From the NCBI GenBank assembly GCA_017442155.1, contig JAFSAU010000044.1, forward strand, positions 1 to 64,000: DNA of 64,000 nucleotides. Reading direction: 5' to 3'. The translations under genes and the position numbers were made by a program. Numbering within the stretch: the stretch's first letter is position 1; every line of letters begins with the position of its first letter. The DNA comes from Clostridia bacterium (GTDB lineage: Bacteria; Bacillota; Clostridia; UMGS1883; UMGS1540). Of the stretch, positions 1 through 9,087 are shown in pieces. The notes beneath the pieces were generated by a model. The model saw only the letters and a list, made by a program, of their open reading frames with translations, made no database searches and was not told the origin of the DNA.

Positions 1-113
1 GACCCGCGGACCCATTTATGGGTAACAAGTAACAGATGCGTGGCTGGCAGGCCAATAAAAAGCGCACTTGTGCGCAGCCAGTAAAGTGTAGGGCTTTGCC
101 CGAAAATGAAATA

Positions 114-132
114 CCCCCCGTTTCACGGGGGG
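114..132 (-). terminator. Terminator hairpin overlapping the spoIIID stop codon
   Basis: Six C residues pair with six G residues (114-119 with 127-132), extended by a G-C and a T-A pair around a three-base loop. The stop codon of spoIIID (123-125) lies inside the loop and stem. On the minus strand the hairpin is followed by a short T-rich stretch. It looks like the intrinsic terminator of spoIIID, compressed into the end of the gene. A smaller hairpin (GCGCA/TGCGC, about 62-76) lies further downstream. Nothing else is recognised in 1-113. Confidence 0.6.
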
Positions 133-386
133 ATATTTATTTCTGCCAGATATTTTAATTTTGTCGCTTGCCCGCCCCGGATGTGCCGTTCAGACTTATT
201 TTCGTCCAGAATTGCCCGGACGGCCATTGCAAGACTTAAATTGATGCGAGGCAAACGTTCTACAATGTCTTTATGTACGGTGGATTTGGAAACACTGTAT
301 TTTTTGGCGGCGTCCCGCACGGTAGCGTTATTGTCTATTATATAGGTTGCAAGCGTTGTGGCGCGGTCCTCTATATAATCCTTCAA
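123..386 (-). CDS. spoIIID: Sporulation transcriptional regulator SpoIIID
   Basis: Small DNA-binding protein (87 aa) that acts in the mother cell and adjusts the sigma-E regulon and sigK expression during sporulation. The sequence follows B. subtilis SpoIIID closely: an N-terminal DYI-E-R block, a helix-turn-helix centred on SVSKSTVHKD, then ERLP-IN and the C-terminal RGG-ATKLKY block that also contacts DNA. I chose the TTG at 386, which gives MKDYIEDR, because it aligns with the B. subtilis start and lies 8 nt after GAGGGAG. A GTG at 395 would add three residues but has no spacing to the ribosome site. The gene stands alone downstream of hsdM. Its presence indicates a spore former. Confidence 0.93.
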   Translation of the reverse strand: MKDYIEDRATTLATYIIDNNATVRDAAKKYSVSKSTVHKDIVERLPRINLSLAMAVRAILDENKSERHIRGGQATKLKYLAEINIPP

Positions 387-448
387 AACCTTCACTCCCT
401 CATATCACTTTGTTTCATCATATGAAGGGAAGTGAGGAAGTATGCTAC

Positions 449-1921
449 TTATTTTAATGCCTGAATCAGTTCGGAAAAACTTTCCATTGCACCTTGTAAA
501 TTCTCCATAATTTCTGTTGCTAAAACATCGGGGTCGGGGAGGTTATCAAGGTCAGTAAGAGATTTATCTTTTATCCAGAAAATATCAAGGCTTGTTTTAT
601 CCCGGGAGATTATGTCCGCATAGGAAAATTTTCGCCATCTGCCGTCGGGGTTTTCTGCGGTGTATGTCTCTTGCCTGTCTGCAAGGTTACCTGCATTATA
701 GCATTTTACAAAATCATCTAAATCACTTTCTTTAAGCGGATTCTTTTTAAGCGTAAAGTGAATGTTTGTTCTGAAATCATAAATCCATACGTTTTTTGTT
801 TGTATGGTAGGACTTGGCAGCTTTTTCTCAAAGAAAATGACGTTTGCCTTTACACCCGGTTTATAGAATATGCCTGTGGGAAGTCTTAAAATTGTATGCA
901 AATCGCAAGTTTCTAAAAGCTTTTTGCGGACGATTTCACCGCTGCCGCCTTCAAACAAAACATTATCAGGCACAACCACTGCAGCTGTGCCGCCGATTTT
1001 TAGAAGCGTATTGATATGTTGCACAAAGTTCAGCTGCTTGTTTGAACTGGTTGCCCAGAAATCCTGTCGGTTATAAACTAAGTCTTCGGTTTCCTGTTCG
1101 CCCTCTTCATTTTCAAATGTTAAGGATGATTTTTTACCGAAAGGTGGATTGGTGAGTACATAGTCATATTTTACGCCGGGGTCTGAAAGAAGAGAGTCGT
1201 TTCTTGTTATGGGTACAGTACCGTTTAAATCCCCTACACTGTGTAAAAACAAATTCATAAGGCAAAGTCGGTATGTAGCGCGAACCAATTCCCAACCGTA
1301 AAAGGTTTCAAATTTAAGCTTTTTCTTTTCTTCTGCGTTTAGCTTATTGTTGGATTCAATATAGTTTTTTGCAGAAAGAAGGAATCCACCGCTTCCGCAA
1401 CATGGGTCAACAACGGTTTTCCCGGGAAGAGGACGTACACATGCCACGATGGAGTTAATTAAAGCACGTGGCGTAAAATATTGCCCTGCACCGCTTTTAG
1501 TATCTTCTGCAACACGGGAAAGAAGACTTTCGTAAATCTCACCTTTAACATCTTCAGCCATAGATACCCAGTTTTCAGAGCCGATCATCTGAATTACGCG
1601 GCTTAATATGGCAGGCTTTGTGATTTTGTTTTGTGCTTCTGTGTAAATTTCCTGTAAAAGACCGCTTTTCTTTGCAAGGGTTTCCAAAATATATTTGTAT
1701 TTGTCTGCAAGCTCTGCACCACTTAAAGAAGATAAGCTTTCCCATGTGCAGTCGGCAGGAATACCTAAATCACGCTTATACGGCGGTTTTGAATATTCAT
1801 CCGCCATCTTTAAGAATATTAAATATGTAAGTTGTTCAAGGTAGTCGCTGTTGGAAACACCGTCATCCATCAGCACCCCTGCCATTGACCATATTTTCTG
1901 TGATATATTGGATTCAGCCAT
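449..1921 (-). CDS. hsdM: Type I restriction-modification system methyltransferase subunit HsdM
   Basis: 490-aa N6-adenine methyltransferase of a type I restriction-modification system. It transfers methyl from S-adenosylmethionine to adenines in the sequence chosen by HsdS and joins HsdR in the restriction complex. Visible features: an N-terminal HsdM_N helical domain (about 5-130), the SAM-binding motif DPCCGSGG near residues 172-179, and the catalytic NPPF motif near 258-261. Length is normal for the family. The ATG at 1921 has AAGGAG 7 nt upstream and overlaps the end of the preceding gene by 8 nt, so the two are translationally linked. Last gene of the hsd operon. Confidence 0.95.
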   Translation of the reverse strand: MAESNISQKIWSMAGVLMDDGVSNSDYLEQLTYLIFLKMADEYSKPPYKRDLGIPADCTWESLSSLSGAELADKYKYILETLAKKSGLLQEIYTEAQNKITKPAILSRVIQMIGSENWVSMAEDVKGEIYESLLSRVAEDTKSGAGQYFTPRALINSIVACVRPLPGKTVVDPCCGSGGFLLSAKNYIESNNKLNAEEKKKLKFETFYGWELVRATYRLCLMNLFLHSVGDLNGTVPITRNDSLLSDPGVKYDYVLTNPPFGKKSSLTFENEEGEQETEDLVYNRQDFWATSSNKQLNFVQHINTLLKIGGTAAVVVPDNVLFEGGSGEIVRKKLLETCDLHTILRLPTGIFYKPGVKANVIFFEKKLPSPTIQTKNVWIYDFRTNIHFTLKKNPLKESDLDDFVKCYNAGNLADRQETYTAENPDGRWRKFSYADIISRDKTSLDIFWIKDKSLTDLDNLPDPDVLATEIMENLQGAMESFSELIQALK

Positions 1922-2513
1922 TGTCTTGCTCCTTATGAATTTCTCTTTCTATCTTTGCAATAGATTTACTAATTTTATCAATCGAATTTGCAATTTTTTT
2001 AGTTTGCTCATATTCATTATCATCAGGCGAACATAAAAGTTGCCAGTTAAACGCATTTAGGTTAATGTTGTAAGCTTCATTGTATGAGTTATTATCATCA
2101 CTATATGTAAGATTAAACGCTACACTTTTTTGCATTGTTACTCTATCACCTAAAACACCTAACCATAAATACCATTTTTGTCCTATTCCGATATCTATTT
2201 TGGATTCCTTTGTATTTTTTAATAAGTGCTTTACCTTGTCATTCTCTAATTCTTCAATAAATTCATCACTTATTTCCAAGTGAACATTTTTAGCCACCTT
2301 ATTGCCGTGATTACATACACACAATGTATATAATTTGGATGGAGTAACTTCAAAATGCACTGTTACATAGGCTCTATTACTTTCATCGAACTGTCTTTTT
2401 TGCTCAGCAACTTGTTCTCTAGTTGCATTAGCCGACTTGATATTTGCTTTGCAAATAAAGATTGTCGCAATAACATAAATAGCGGTTATTATTACCATTA
2501 GCCAATCAGTCAT
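1914..2513 (-). CDS. Hypothetical single-pass membrane protein inside the hsd operon
   Basis: 199-aa protein of unknown function. One N-terminal membrane helix (about residues 4-22) is followed by a charged linker and a predominantly beta region, with ILE/VAL-rich strands such as AYVTVHFEVTP and VAFNLTY, and a lysine/glutamate-rich helical tail. It starts 2 nt after the hsdS stop and its end overlaps hsdM by 8 nt, so it is embedded in the restriction operon. I do not recognise a family. Being locked between hsdS and hsdM suggests an accessory part in defence or in control of the system, but the sequence does not show a mechanism. Confidence 0.7.
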   Translation of the reverse strand: MTDWLMVIITAIYVIATIFICKANIKSANATREQVAEQKRQFDESNRAYVTVHFEVTPSKLYTLCVCNHGNKVAKNVHLEISDEFIEELENDKVKHLLKNTKESKIDIGIGQKWYLWLGVLGDRVTMQKSVAFNLTYSDDNNSYNEAYNINLNAFNWQLLCSPDDNEYEQTKKIANSIDKISKSIAKIEREIHKEQDNG

Positions 2514-2515
2514 CC

Positions 2516-3679
2516 TTACACCAACTTTCCCTCAAATGCTTGTTTTAATATACTTTGTCTTAAACTTTCTGCTTTTTGTAATGATTCATTTACAGTCTGT
2601 TCCACTTTTTCACAAACCGACAAGCGTGATTCTATTTCTCTTATAATTGCATTCTGCTCATCTAATGTGAAAATCGGAACTTTCAAAGCACATATTTCAC
2701 TGGAATTTATGTTATTGACGCCACTCGTGGATTTTGCAGTTTGTTCTATATAAGTTCGTGCTTCATGGGAATTTAGAAAATGTATTAAATATTTAGGATT
2801 TATCTTTGAAAAATCACATATCCTTAATCTCATTAAATATCCCGCGAATAAGCCAGACAGGTCTTGTTTGCGAATTATTGCGGCACGACCAACCAATGAA
2901 ACACTGCCATTAGATCGAATTATTAGAACATCTCCTTCTTGCAATACCAAGGACTCAAATTCTGATTCATCAAATTTCGCAAATTTCAAATCCTCTTGGT
3001 TAATGGTGTTATCTTGTATATTAATATTAGGAATTCTGTATACAGGTGTAGAGTTGTCATTTTCATATGAACATTTTTTAGAAGTTCCATACCTTGGTTT
3101 TTCTATGAATTTTTCCAATAAATCATATTGAGGAATTCTCTTCGGCAAAAGAAAGTTTCCTTCAAAAGCTTCCTTCAAGACCGCCTGACGATAGATTTTG
3201 AGTTGTTCTTTGGTTTTATTTAGTTCTTCAACACCTTTATCAAGTTTTGAAAAAAGTTCTTCAATTTTATCTAAAATGCGTTGTTGTTCAGCCAAGCTTG
3301 GAATTGAAACCTTTATTTTGGAGTATGTTTGTATCCAGTATCGTTTATGTGTATCGTGATCGCAATGTATAGTTTGCATCAAATAATATAAATATTTTGT
3401 CAAAGCTAATTTTTCGTCCGATTTTAATATTTTCATAGCGGACGATTTAACTTTAAATTTGAAGTTTACATATTGTGTTGCAGTTGTAAAATCATCAAAA
3501 ATTATGACAGGAAGATTATCATAAATTCCGTTTGTTTCATTTGTGTATCCTAAGATAAATGATTTTCCTGCTGTTAATACAGGCGTGCTATATTTATCAT
3601 CATATTTAGTTGATTCTACTGCATATTTTGTGGGTTGCTCATATTCGAGCAACTCGCCTAATTCGTATTCAGTTCTCAT
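2516..3679 (-). CDS. hsdS: Type I restriction-modification specificity subunit HsdS
   Basis: 387-aa DNA-recognition subunit. Two target recognition domains (about 1-110 and 190-310) are each followed by a helical spacer: LAEQQRILDKIEELFSKLDK in the middle and a related LDEQNAIIREIESRL region near the C-terminus. Both spacers end in the typical AVLKEAFEG / SILKQAFEGKLV block. This two-repeat layout is characteristic of HsdS. Start chosen at the ATG at 3679, 9 nt after GAGG; an ATG at 3688 and a TTG at 3694 are in frame but lie on top of the ribosome site. No second partial hsdS or nearby invertase was seen, so there is no sign of shuffling of specificity. Confidence 0.93.
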   Translation of the reverse strand: MRTEYELGELLEYEQPTKYAVESTKYDDKYSTPVLTAGKSFILGYTNETNGIYDNLPVIIFDDFTTATQYVNFKFKVKSSAMKILKSDEKLALTKYLYYLMQTIHCDHDTHKRYWIQTYSKIKVSIPSLAEQQRILDKIEELFSKLDKGVEELNKTKEQLKIYRQAVLKEAFEGNFLLPKRIPQYDLLEKFIEKPRYGTSKKCSYENDNSTPVYRIPNINIQDNTINQEDLKFAKFDESEFESLVLQEGDVLIIRSNGSVSLVGRAAIIRKQDLSGLFAGYLMRLRICDFSKINPKYLIHFLNSHEARTYIEQTAKSTSGVNNINSSEICALKVPIFTLDEQNAIIREIESRLSVCEKVEQTVNESLQKAESLRQSILKQAFEGKLV

Positions 3680-3690
3680 AACTATCATCC

Positions 3691-4866
3691 TCAATCAATT
3701 TTAACCTTGCTACCGGAAGTCCCTTTTATTTCAATACAATAACCTTGTTCCCATTCTTCATATTTCTTCTTGAACGCTTCATCTTTGGGCGTTAAAACTT
3801 TTATACCGCCATATATTTCTTTGGGAACAATTTCCACGCACCGTTTTTGCGGAGATAATTCCGCTTCAAATAATACAAAATCAAAAAGTCTTCTAATATC
3901 TTTTCCTGAATTATTTTTATGTCGATTTTCCATCTTTTCATATATTATTTCTTTTATTCTGCTTTTATCTTCATTTGACATTTTATGCCCTAAAACGATT
4001 CCTACTAATTGAGAAGAATCATAATGAAGAAGCCTTTCGTTCTTTGTATATTCAATATTTTCTCCAAATAACCAAGCGTGCGGACAATTTAATAAAAGAC
4101 GTGTTTCTTGCTCATATGACCAGCAAGAGTTTTTTTCTAAAAATGGCTTTTGTAACTGTATACAATGTGCTATTCTTTCGTCTTCGTTTTCAAACTTATG
4201 CCCACCAACATATTCAGGAAAACATAAAAATGCATTAACATTTGTTTCATCATCATTATAAATAACATCTGTCATCACAAACTTTTGCGGAATAGCATAG
4301 CTCATATGTGGTGAAAAAGAGTTTGGTGTATTTCTGCTTATGCCTTTTCGATATCTATTATGCGATTGATATATTCCGCCATCTATACTTCTGAAAATCA
4401 GGCAATAGCCATTATGCTTATTAGCGTAATGTGACCACATTAAATAATTGTCTGGTGTTTTAGAAAACGATACAAAATACCTTTTGTCCGGTTTGTAAAG
4501 TTCTACAAAACTTTTTAACATTGGAATAAGGTGAAGTACAGTATTAAATATAGATAGCTCACCCGTCGTGCTAAATTTAATTTCTTTAAAATCAAGCGTT
4601 TGAAATTCATCAAAAGTTAGTGGAGATTTGTCAGTTAAATATTTGCTAAATGCTTCTATATATTTGTCTTTGTTGGGTATCTCTATATTTTTCCAAGCCA
4701 CATCAAGCAATCTGTTCCATTTCTCCTGAGATTTCTCAAACTTAAAAAATACCTTTCCTTCATAGGGGTCATTACTTTCTTCGGTGGACGCAAAGAACAT
4801 CTCGTCATACATCAATTCTTTAATTGACAATTCGGACATAGGTCTGTATCTATAATAAAGTCCCAT
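3691..4866 (-). CDS. DUF2971 domain protein inside the hsd operon
   Basis: 391-aa soluble protein with the DUF2971 signature: a YYRYRP start, an early FASTEESNDPYEG motif, then FVSFSKTPDNYLMWSHYANKHNGYC and a late EQETRLL block. Members of this family are common in mobile and defence-related DNA but have no established biochemical activity that I know of. It is preceded by AGGAGG and sits between a two-helix membrane protein and hsdS, with its stop at 3691 close to the hsdS start. Its place in the operon suggests co-expression with the restriction system. Family assignment is firm and function is unknown. Confidence 0.85.
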   Translation of the reverse strand: MGLYYRYRPMSELSIKELMYDEMFFASTEESNDPYEGKVFFKFEKSQEKWNRLLDVAWKNIEIPNKDKYIEAFSKYLTDKSPLTFDEFQTLDFKEIKFSTTGELSIFNTVLHLIPMLKSFVELYKPDKRYFVSFSKTPDNYLMWSHYANKHNGYCLIFRSIDGGIYQSHNRYRKGISRNTPNSFSPHMSYAIPQKFVMTDVIYNDDETNVNAFLCFPEYVGGHKFENEDERIAHCIQLQKPFLEKNSCWSYEQETRLLLNCPHAWLFGENIEYTKNERLLHYDSSQLVGIVLGHKMSNEDKSRIKEIIYEKMENRHKNNSGKDIRRLFDFVLFEAELSPQKRCVEIVPKEIYGGIKVLTPKDEAFKKKYEEWEQGYCIEIKGTSGSKVKID

Positions 4867-4887
4867 TAAAATCCACCTCCTGAAATA

Positions 4888-5583
4888 CTAACCAACAGTT
4901 TTTCCGTTATATTTTTCTTCATAATCTTTTTCAAAATAATCATCGTGATTTTTGACCATCTCTTTGATTATATCATTTGTTGTTGAATAATCCTCATTAG
5001 CAATATAATCAAAAATATCAAGACACAAATTACTCTGATAATCAATGTGCTGTTTGAAATCGCCTGTATCTACAAAGTCTTCACTTACCAAAACAAAATA
5101 TTGTTGTTTCAAAACATATAAGGCATCATATACATATTTAATTCTTTTCGACAGCGTTTCGTATTGCTCTTTTAATCTTTGCTCGGGATTTTCTATTCCT
5201 TCATAGCTACTTTTGTCGGTATACATAAATAACCACTGTGCAAAAGTTCTGTCTTCCATTGGTGTTTTAGTTAGAAACATACACCTTCTTGCAATAAAAA
5301 ATCTTAGGTCAGAAACACTTGATTTGTATTCGTTTAAGATCAAATTTTGTTTTTTGCAAAAATCCTTATTCTTTTTGTTGCAATCTGCCGCATCAAGCAT
5401 CCATGCCACAAGAGCAGAAGCAGTAGCACCTACCGCAAGGTCATTTAATGCTTCATCTACATTTAGATAACCTGTGGAAAACGGAACAAATCTAACTATA
5501 GCAAAAATCGCAATAATCACTATGTATGTGAAATATTCAGGCTTGTATTTTTCAATATAAGTTGTTTTATCTTTTTTCTCCAT
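4888..5583 (-). CDS. Two-helix membrane protein inside the hsd operon
   Basis: 231-aa protein of unknown function. After a short charged N-terminus there is a hydrophobic helix (about 18-36, YIVIIAIFAIVRFVPF), a second weaker hydrophobic stretch (about 46-65, DLAVGATASALVAWML), and then a long charged, mostly helical cytoplasmic region. The ATG at 5583 lies one base after the hsdR stop, with GGTGG at suitable distance inside the hsdR end. An upstream in-frame start would overlap hsdR. Translational coupling to hsdR makes it part of the operon. I do not recognise the family. Membrane-anchored partners are known in several abortive defence systems, but no such role is shown here. Confidence 0.7.
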   Translation of the reverse strand: MEKKDKTTYIEKYKPEYFTYIVIIAIFAIVRFVPFSTGYLNVDEALNDLAVGATASALVAWMLDAADCNKKNKDFCKKQNLILNEYKSSVSDLRFFIARRCMFLTKTPMEDRTFAQWLFMYTDKSSYEGIENPEQRLKEQYETLSKRIKYVYDALYVLKQQYFVLVSEDFVDTGDFKQHIDYQSNLCLDIFDYIANEDYSTTNDIIKEMVKNHDDYFEKDYEEKYNGKTVG

Positions 5584-5584
5584 A

Positions 5585-8350
5585 CTACGCCACCAATGCA
5601 TAATTCATTTCTTCCAAAATTTGTTCGTACTCATCACCGAAAAGCTGATAGAATTTACCTAAACCGCCCTTTTTGTCAAAGGGAGTAAGGTCTAAATCTT
5701 CAACATCAATATGTGCAGAAACTGCAATATGGTCACGAATCATACGAAGCCATTCCATCTGTTCCTCGGAAAACTGACCGTGACCGGCATTTTTCTCAAA
5801 GACCCATGCCTGAAATTTTAAATTTACATCGGAAGAGAAAATAGTAAGATTATCAATCTGACCAAGCGCATATCGGATAAGTGAAACAATGTCGGCAAGC
5901 TTGTCTTCTACGCGCTGTGCCTTTACCTTTTCTTTATCCTTGATTGTATACGCATACCAAAGCTTTGCAATGGAGAGGCGATAGGGCGGTTTTTGCATTG
6001 CCTCATATAACTCGTCAATCATTTTGAAAGTGAGAGGGCGCATTTTATAGCTTTGGTTATAAATAATTGAAAGTGCTGTTATCTCGTCTTTGTTTTCTTC
6101 AATAAATTGACGGAATGTATTTATTGTATTGTCAGCGTTTCCGTCCTGTGCGGAATCCCATCCGGCAAAAGTGACACTGTCGATATTGACTGTATCTATA
6201 ACCTGGTCATGGTTCTTTTTTGTTTTTTCGAGATAGTCACGAAGCTTCGGGTCATAAAAGGGGTTTACGGCAATTTCAATAAGTTCCTGCCGTACTTTGT
6301 TTTGTTGTTCTTCCGTGGGAACAGAACAGCCGGAACAAGACGAAGCTTTTTCAAAAATTTTATCCGCATCAAAAGCATTTAGCAGAGATTCGGAAAGTTC
6401 GGGTAATGTTTTACCGCATATTTGCCGCACTTGATCGCTTTCAAAAGGCGTGAAAATCTTATCCAGCTTTATAAGGCGGCTTGCAAGTGATGTGATAGAA
6501 TCTTCGTCTTTATTAAATATAACCGTCTTCATAAGGTCTTTTAGTGAAATATACGGCTTTCGTTCAAGCTGTCTTGATGTGGTTTTATGTGACTTTGTAA
6601 CGCCAACCGCATCGACAAGAACATAGCCGAGCTTTTGCGTTGTGGCAGACGGCGTAACAGTTTGCAGTCCGTCTTTTGAAAGGGTTCTTGTAGCTCTGCC
6701 TTTCATCTGTTCAAAATAATTGGCACTTCTTACATCACGCATGAACACAAGGCACTCGATAGGTTTCACATCGGTTCCTGTTGCAATCATATCCACCGTT
6801 ACGGCAATGCGTGGATTATACTCATTTCTGAACGCAGAAAGGACACTTTTCGGGTCTTCCGCAGAACCGTAGGTTATTTTCTTACAGAAATCGTTACCTT
6901 CGCCGAATTCTTCACGGACGATTTTAATAATATCGTCAGCGTGGCTGTCGGTTTTGGCAAATATAAGTGTTTTCGGAAGTTCCCATTTCTTTGTTGTGGG
7001 GTTTATTCTTTCGGGGAAGATTTCAGTCTGTGCTTTTTCTTTAAATGCTTTTATAATATTTCGTATTTGCGATGGGTTCACAACATCACGGTCAAGACGG
7101 CTTGGTGCATAGTTTATATCCTCGTCAAGCTGTTCCCAGCGTTTCTTTCTTGATAGGCGATTTCTCTTTTCGACAACCTGCTTTAAGATAATGCCGCCTT
7201 TTGCAGTAATGTCCGTTTCAATCAGATATGTACCGTCACGCCCAACGTTTACACCATCAATAACAGCCTTTTCGTGGGGGTACTCACTGACAACATTTTC
7301 GTTAAAGAAACCGAAGGTTCTTTTGTCAGGGGTTGCGGTAAGTCCAATGAGAAAAGCATCAAAATAGTCAAGTACTTGTTGCCACAAGTTGTATATAGAA
7401 CGATGACATTCATCAATGATGATAAAGTCAAAAAACTCTATTGGATATTTAGCATTATAGGAAACTTCTTTTGGGTTTCCGTTCAGTTGCTTTTCGGTTA
7501 AATGTTCATCTTCCAAAGATTCGTCAAGCTCTTCACCACGCAAAATAGAATACATTCTTTGTATGGTACTGATACATACATGTGTACTTTCGGGAATGAA
7601 AGATTTATTCAGTCGGCACACATTATATAATTCGGGAAAGAGTCTTGCATCATCATAAGGCTTATACTTTTTGAATTCTTCTTCAGCTTGTTCGCCAAGA
7701 TTTTTAGTATCAACTAAAAACAGAATTCTTTTTGCTTTGGCATTTTTTAAAAGTCTATAGGTGTTTGTTATAGCTGTATATGTTTTGCCTGCGCCTGTTG
7801 CCATTTGTATAACGGCTCGCGGTCGGTTTTCGCCAAAAGATTTTTCGAGATTAAGTATAGCAGTTCTCTGGCATTTTCTAAAGCCTTCCACGGGAAGTTC
7901 GGGGAATGATTTTAAACGATTTCGAAGCGTAGTTTCACTTTTCATCCATTCCAATAGCGTTTCGGGACGATGAAAAGTGAAGACTTCTCTGGAACGGGCT
8001 TTTTCATCATCATAATCGCAGAAATGCGTAATTAAGTCCGTGGCTTCGTATGCAAAACGGATATGTGTTTTGGACTTAAAAAATTTGAGTTCACTTTCTA
8101 TATATCTTTTAGATTGTTCTGCTACAGAGGTCAAAGATTCTGCCGCTTGCGTTTTCTTAGCCTCAATTACACCGCAAGGAATTTGATTTATAAAAATAAG
8201 ATAATCAACAGGGCCACTGCTCGTGGGATATTCACGTACGGCAACGCCAAGGGAAGCAGTAGGATTATATGCTTCAAAATCCTGCACAACATATCCTGCT
8301 TCTGTAAGTTTTCTATCTATTTCTATTCTTGCTTTTGTTTCGGGCGTCAT
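5585..8350 (-). CDS. hsdR: Type I restriction endonuclease subunit HsdR
   Basis: 921-aa motor and nuclease subunit that cuts DNA unmethylated at the HsdS site after translocation. Order of domains: N-terminal HSDR_N nuclease with the PD-ExK pattern (Asp49, Glu63, Lys65), SF2 helicase with Walker A ATGAGKT near 184-190, DECH box near 313-316 and LTATP motif III, a second RecA domain with the arginine-finger region QMKGRATR, and a C-terminal helical region that binds the methyltransferase. All motifs are intact. The ATG at 8350 follows GAGAGGTG. First gene of the operon hsdR - membrane protein - DUF2971 - hsdS - membrane protein - hsdM, which is visibly richer in A+T than the flanking chromosome. 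Confidence 0.95.
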   Translation of the reverse strand: MTPETKARIEIDRKLTEAGYVVQDFEAYNPTASLGVAVREYPTSSGPVDYLIFINQIPCGVIEAKKTQAAESLTSVAEQSKRYIESELKFFKSKTHIRFAYEATDLITHFCDYDDEKARSREVFTFHRPETLLEWMKSETTLRNRLKSFPELPVEGFRKCQRTAILNLEKSFGENRPRAVIQMATGAGKTYTAITNTYRLLKNAKAKRILFLVDTKNLGEQAEEEFKKYKPYDDARLFPELYNVCRLNKSFIPESTHVCISTIQRMYSILRGEELDESLEDEHLTEKQLNGNPKEVSYNAKYPIEFFDFIIIDECHRSIYNLWQQVLDYFDAFLIGLTATPDKRTFGFFNENVVSEYPHEKAVIDGVNVGRDGTYLIETDITAKGGIILKQVVEKRNRLSRKKRWEQLDEDINYAPSRLDRDVVNPSQIRNIIKAFKEKAQTEIFPERINPTTKKWELPKTLIFAKTDSHADDIIKIVREEFGEGNDFCKKITYGSAEDPKSVLSAFRNEYNPRIAVTVDMIATGTDVKPIECLVFMRDVRSANYFEQMKGRATRTLSKDGLQTVTPSATTQKLGYVLVDAVGVTKSHKTTSRQLERKPYISLKDLMKTVIFNKDEDSITSLASRLIKLDKIFTPFESDQVRQICGKTLPELSESLLNAFDADKIFEKASSCSGCSVPTEEQQNKVRQELIEIAVNPFYDPKLRDYLEKTKKNHDQVIDTVNIDSVTFAGWDSAQDGNADNTINTFRQFIEENKDEITALSIIYNQSYKMRPLTFKMIDELYEAMQKPPYRLSIAKLWYAYTIKDKEKVKAQRVEDKLADIVSLIRYALGQIDNLTIFSSDVNLKFQAWVFEKNAGHGQFSEEQMEWLRMIRDHIAVSAHIDVEDLDLTPFDKKGGLGKFYQLFGDEYEQILEEMNYALVA

Positions 8351-8412
8351 TTATTTCACCTCTCGTAAATATCCTGTTTCTATTTGTTTCAAATATTGTT
8401 ACCGTGTTATAG

Positions 8413-8931
8413 TTAATCCTTCTTCCGAAAAACCGGCAGCAAATCATAGCGGAAAATAGCCACGAGGATAGAGGAAAGCACGAAAACCTCTGTCAGGAAG
8501 CCGGGATAGGAGTGGTGGGCCCAATTATAAACCATCCAGAGCGGCGAAGCCGGCATGGTAACCAGCCGGACAGCACGGGCATTTTTAATCCAGAAAGCGA
8601 CTGTGGTCAGAAGCATGGAAGAAATGGGAAGAAGGCTTAAAGGCCCTTCCCAGAAGAAAAGACCTGCGGCAGTAAACAAAAGACAGAAGAGGACAAACCA
8701 TATTTTGTTTGAAGCCCAAGCCTTATCCCGGTTGCGAAAGATAGCGGCACGGAAAATACCGATTCCGTTTAAAATTCCGCCTAAAGTAGCCCCCAGCATA
8801 CAGAAATGCACACAAAAGAATACAGATGAAATCATCTGCAGCGAGACAATCCGCTTCTGGGAATTTTGCTGAAAAGATGTGATGGCAATGATAAGGGCAA
8901 TGATTCCAAGGCCCTGCGCGATGTAATACAT
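8413..8931 (-). CDS. YgjV-like inner membrane protein
   Basis: 172-aa integral membrane protein with about five hydrophobic helices. The sequence fits the Imp-YgjV family: a glycine-rich first helix, then FQQNSQKRIVSLQ, a helix containing GATLGGILNGIGIFRAA, and a C-terminal helix. The family is widespread in bacteria and its function is not known. A good promoter lies just upstream (8961-8989). The stop is 63 nt before the hsdR start, so read-through into the restriction operon is possible because no clear terminator lies between them. Confidence 0.75.
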   Translation of the reverse strand: MYYIAQGLGIIALIIAITSFQQNSQKRIVSLQMISSVFFCVHFCMLGATLGGILNGIGIFRAAIFRNRDKAWASNKIWFVLFCLLFTAAGLFFWEGPLSLLPISSMLLTTVAFWIKNARAVRLVTMPASPLWMVYNWAHHSYPGFLTEVFVLSSILVAIFRYDLLPVFRKKD

Positions 8932-8960
8932 AGTAAAAACCTCCGGAAAATATTGATACT

Positions 8961-8989
8961 ATTGTATCATAAAGGAAGGATAAAGTCAA
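8961..8989 (-). promoter_or_regulatory. Sigma-A promoter of the ygjV-like gene
   Basis: On the minus strand TTGACT (8984-8989) and TACAAT (8961-8966) are separated by exactly 17 bp. The promoter is divergent from the one of the HAD gene, with about 45 bp between the two -35 boxes. Confidence 0.75.
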
Positions 8990-9032
8990 TGTTTTACAGT
9001 GAAAATAAAGCGGTTTCGATGTTGGACTAGTA

Positions 9033-9061
9033 TTGACATTTACTTTGAACTGTTGTATAAT
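9033..9061 (+). promoter_or_regulatory. Consensus sigma-A promoter of the HAD hydrolase gene
   Basis: Perfect TTGACA (9033-9038) and perfect TATAAT (9056-9061) with a 17-bp spacer, 26 bp upstream of the GTG start. One of the strongest-looking promoters in the window. Confidence 0.9.
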
Positions 9062-9087
9062 AAACTCCGGTAAAGGAGCGTGACACA

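Noticed and set aside
388..448. Sigma-E promoter for spoIIID
   Set aside because: A TCATAT-like -35 is visible, but no matching -10 at 13-15 bp.
2516..3679. Phase-variable hsdS
   Set aside because: No second hsdS fragment, inverted repeat or recombinase lies near it in this window.
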